From contig JANXMF010000142.1 of NCBI GenBank assembly GCA_025354795.1, positions 1-53,313 of the forward strand: DNA of 53,313 nt, written 5' to 3'. Positions 51,401 to 53,313 of the stretch are shown here, piece by piece. The notes under the pieces were generated by a model. That model worked only from the letters and a program-made list of their open reading frames with translations. It searched no databases and had not been told where the DNA came from. The translations under genes and the position numbers were made by a program. Positions within the stretch are counted from its first letter, which is position 1, and the number at the start of each line of letters is the position of its first letter. Source of the DNA: Pseudobdellovibrionaceae bacterium (GTDB taxonomy: Bacteria; Bdellovibrionota; Bdellovibrionia; Bdellovibrionales; UBA1609).

Positions 51401-52267
51401 TTGCGCAACTTAGCGTGTCTCCTCGCACTGCTGATGACGGGTTGCCAAATGAAGCCGACGAAAGTGGGTGAGACACAAACGCGCGAATTCGTGCAAGTGA
51501 TGCAAAAAGCTCAGCGTCCGCTTGAGATCAGTGAGCACACCCAGATTCTCGATGTGCGCTCGAGTTTTGATTACGGTTTGAATCACGTGCAGAATTCCCT
51601 ATACTTTCCGTGGGAAAATCTCGCGGAGAGTCGCCAGTCCGGCGAAGTGTTGCGCAATAAACATCAGGCCGCGCAGCGTTTGGCGTTGCTGGGCCTGACC
51701 CCCTCAAGCCCGGTGGTCATCGTTGGCTACGGGCCCGCGGGTAAAGGTGAGGAGGGGCGACTTGCGTGGACTCTCCTTTATCTCGGCTTCCAGGACGTGC
51801 AGATCAGTTCGGTCGAGGCCCTGCGCAAGACCATGACAACGCAAGCGACGCCGCCGCCGCAAAATGTTCCGGAGTGGCCGCTCCATCCGCGTGAGGAAAT
51901 GCAAATCGACAAAGCTGGGTTTTTAAAATGGGCCCATGATGAACGTCAACGGGGTGAGGCTCATGTGTACATCCTTGACGTGCGCTCTCCACAGGAATAT
52001 CTGAAGCGCCCCGAAGCCAAGAGTTCCAACCCCGGTATCGACGCGATCAATATTGAATGGACGGAATTTTTCACCCCGCAAGGTCGCCCCAATGTGCGTT
52101 TTCGTCACAAGCTCGGCGCGCTCGGAATTTCCACCGGAAATCGGCTGCTCATCGTCAGCAACCGAGGAGTGCGCTCGGCCGCGGTGGCCTATGCTTTGCT
52201 CTCCCTCGGTTATGGTCACACGCAGAATTTCACTGGTGGTTGGGACTCGCTGGGGTCCGCTAAATAG
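51401..52267 (+). CDS. lipoprotein with two rhodanese-like domains lacking catalytic Cys
   Basis: The product is 288 residues. A TTG directly after the lysS stop starts a lipoprotein signal (LACLLALLMTGC, lipobox TGC). Two rhodanese folds follow: ILDVRSSFDYGLNHVQNSLY with VVIVGYGPAGKGEEGRLAWT, and YILDVRSPQEYLKRPE with LLIVSNRGVRSAAVAYALLS. In active sulfurtransferases the loop after the fourth strand begins with Cys. Here it is Tyr/Gly-rich in the first domain and SNRGVRS in the second, and the mature protein has no Cys. It is therefore probably a binding or structural protein in the periplasm. It is coupled to lysS. Confidence 0.82.
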   Translation: MRNLACLLALLMTGCQMKPTKVGETQTREFVQVMQKAQRPLEISEHTQILDVRSSFDYGLNHVQNSLYFPWENLAESRQSGEVLRNKHQAAQRLALLGLTPSSPVVIVGYGPAGKGEEGRLAWTLLYLGFQDVQISSVEALRKTMTTQATPPPQNVPEWPLHPREEMQIDKAGFLKWAHDERQRGEAHVYILDVRSPQEYLKRPEAKSSNPGIDAINIEWTEFFTPQGRPNVRFRHKLGALGISTGNRLLIVSNRGVRSAAVAYALLSLGYGHTQNFTGGWDSLGSAK

Positions 52268-52304
52268 ATTCCAGCAACGCTTGCAGCACCAGCAAGCGCA
52301 AATT

Positions 52305-52590
52305 TTAAATGGTGATTTGTACGGGCAGATCTTCTGCATTCAGGACCTGGGCTTTTAAAGCGTCGGTCTCGAGCTGTCCGTGTTGAAAAGGTAAGTCTTC
52401 AAATCCGGCGGGAGGGATGCTGGCTACCAGCGGGCGATTGCCAAGCAATGGCCTCGATTAACTCTAGCGCCAAGCGCACCACACTCGCTTGGACTTTGTC
52501 GTCGAGCAGGTGGCTGCAGTCGGCGGTCGAGCGTACGGAGAACAGGATGATTGCAAAAAATATAAGGTTTTTGATAAGTTCCTCACCTTT
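52305..52590 (-). pseudogene. frameshifted small secreted-protein gene
   Basis: One frame opens with LIKNLIFFAIILFSVRSTAD (signal peptide), CSHLLDDKVQASVVRLALEL and IEAIA. The neighbouring frame continues with LLGNRPLVASIPPAGFEDLP, then FQHGQLETDALKAQVLNAED and ends at TAA (52305). No ATG lies at the front. The two parts fit one protein of about 95 residues broken by a frameshift near 52445. It converges with the rhodanese-like gene. The 140 bases from here to topB hold no other feature I can support. Confidence 0.45.
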
Positions 52591-52729
52591 TCAGAGTCCA
52601 AGTCATGCGTAGCTTTGCCTTTTTGTTTGACCGTTTGAAGAGCAAAATTGGTACCACCCCGCCCTGCGCGCTTTGTCGTAGTGAAAACCAAATTGTAGTT
52701 CCTTATTTCGCATGGTCTCCTGGTTAAGC

Positions 52730-53313
52730 ATGTCACGCGTCGGAAATATCCTCATCATTGCTGAAAAACCATCGGTGGCGCGCGACTTGGCTCGAGCCGT
52801 CGGCGCTTTCCAGCAAGGCAAGGGTTGGCTTCAGGGCGCGGGGTACACTGTCACTTGGGCGATTGGCCATCTGGTGACCCTTCCCGAACCCCATCAAATC
52901 AATCCTGCGTGGAAAGCCTGGAGTCTCGGCGCGCTGCCGCTATTGCCACAGGAATGGCCACTGGTGGTGGTGGACAAAACTCAAGATCAATTCGAGGTGG
53001 TGCGCCAGGCGCTGGCGCGGTGTGATGAAGTGATCTGCGCAACCGATGCCGGGCGCGAGGGTGAACTGATTTTTCGCTATATCTATGAAAAGTGCAACTG
53101 CCACAAGCCGGTGCGGCGACTATGGATCTCGTCTCTGACTCCGGAGGCGATTCAAACCGGACTGCGCGAGCTAAAACCCAGTGCGAACTACGATCCCTTG
53201 GCCGATGCCGCCCGCGCGCGCAGTCGTGCCGATTGGTTGATTGGCATGAATCTTTCGCGGGCCTATGCGCTCACAACTCATGAACCATTGTTTGTGGGGC
53301 GGGTGCAGACTCC
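52730..53313 (+). CDS. topB: DNA topoisomerase III (5' part, runs off the right edge)
   Basis: This reads as a type IA topoisomerase; it is absent from the track because it has no stop in the window. The visible 194 codons cover the TOPRIM domain: ILIIAEKPSVARDLARAVGA at the start with the catalytic Glu, WAIGHLVTLPEP, and CATDAGREGELIFRYI with the metal-binding Asp residues. RARSRADWLIGMNLSRAYAL and VGRVQTP then open the core. The catalytic Tyr would lie beyond the edge. AIGHL and GRVQTP are closer to TopB than TopA. I start at ATG 52730; an in-frame ATG lies six codons upstream. Confidence 0.93.
   Translation, partial: MSRVGNILIIAEKPSVARDLARAVGAFQQGKGWLQGAGYTVTWAIGHLVTLPEPHQINPAWKAWSLGALPLLPQEWPLVVVDKTQDQFEVVRQALARCDEVICATDAGREGELIFRYIYEKCNCHKPVRRLWISSLTPEAIQTGLRELKPSANYDPLADAARARSRADWLIGMNLSRAYALTTHEPLFVGRVQT

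Overview
The window looks like chromosome of a Gram-negative, diderm bacterium of moderately high GC. The best guess is a Bdellovibrionota/Oligoflexia-type or neighbouring deltaproteobacterial genome. This rests on overall gene content (many envelope and secreted proteins, a FecR/Fn3 protein pair, an AsmA-like protein, a class III cyclase receptor, the queA-tgt-yajC-secD-secF block) and is inference, not a database result. No rRNA and no CRISPR array are visible.

Layout. 0-7 kb: a possible partial gene at the left edge, a 112-bp inverted-repeat element, a gene of unknown function, a collapsed hybrid histidine kinase remnant, two secreted proteins of unknown function, and a class A PBP divergent from a Tat-exported HiPIP. 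7-14.6 kb: folE2, cdd, an SDR, a LysR regulator, a secreted subtilisin, an EEP nuclease/phosphatase, a 21-codon small ORF with a very strong ribosome binding site followed by triple 15-bp repeats, rpmG and a TlpA-like thioredoxin. 14.7-20.8 kb: an adenylate-cyclase receptor, the 3' remnant of a ubiG-like gene, and two large Fn3 envelope proteins. 20.9-28.5 kb: a MazG-like hydrolase, gloB-pdxJ, a SixA-like phosphatase, phoU-phoB-phoR, a pseudopilin-like secreted protein, a Bfd-like ferredoxin, nrnA and greA. 28.5-36.4 kb: AsmA-like and SohB-like proteins, an outer-membrane barrel, a broken M15 peptidase, small membrane proteins, a two-haem lipoprotein and another decayed secreted gene.

36.5-40 kb is the most unusual part. 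A tRNA-Leu gene appears cut in two at its anticodon loop. Its 3' half lies at about 36.53-36.59 kb and its 5' half at about 39.96-40.00 kb, and the halves complement each other in both the acceptor and anticodon stems. Between them lie a toxin-antitoxin-like pair, a truncated phosphatase, a methyltransferase, a truncated tyrosine-recombinase N-terminus and a complete tRNA-Leu(GAG). I read this as a decayed integrative element that destroyed its target tRNA and carries a replacement.

40-53.3 kb: a structured RNA candidate (6S-like) with a terminator, then queA-tgt-yajC-secD-secF, a Lys-rich small protein, queC and a DUF366 gene. These are followed by nfuA-like and MFS genes (minus strand), class I aldolase, lysS, a Cys-less rhodanese lipoprotein, a frameshifted secreted gene and the start of topB, which runs off the edge. 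FolE2, QueC, QueA and Tgt together indicate queuosine tRNA modification; YajC/SecD/SecF are the Sec accessory complex. Gene remnants are frequent (at least seven), which suggests active gene decay.
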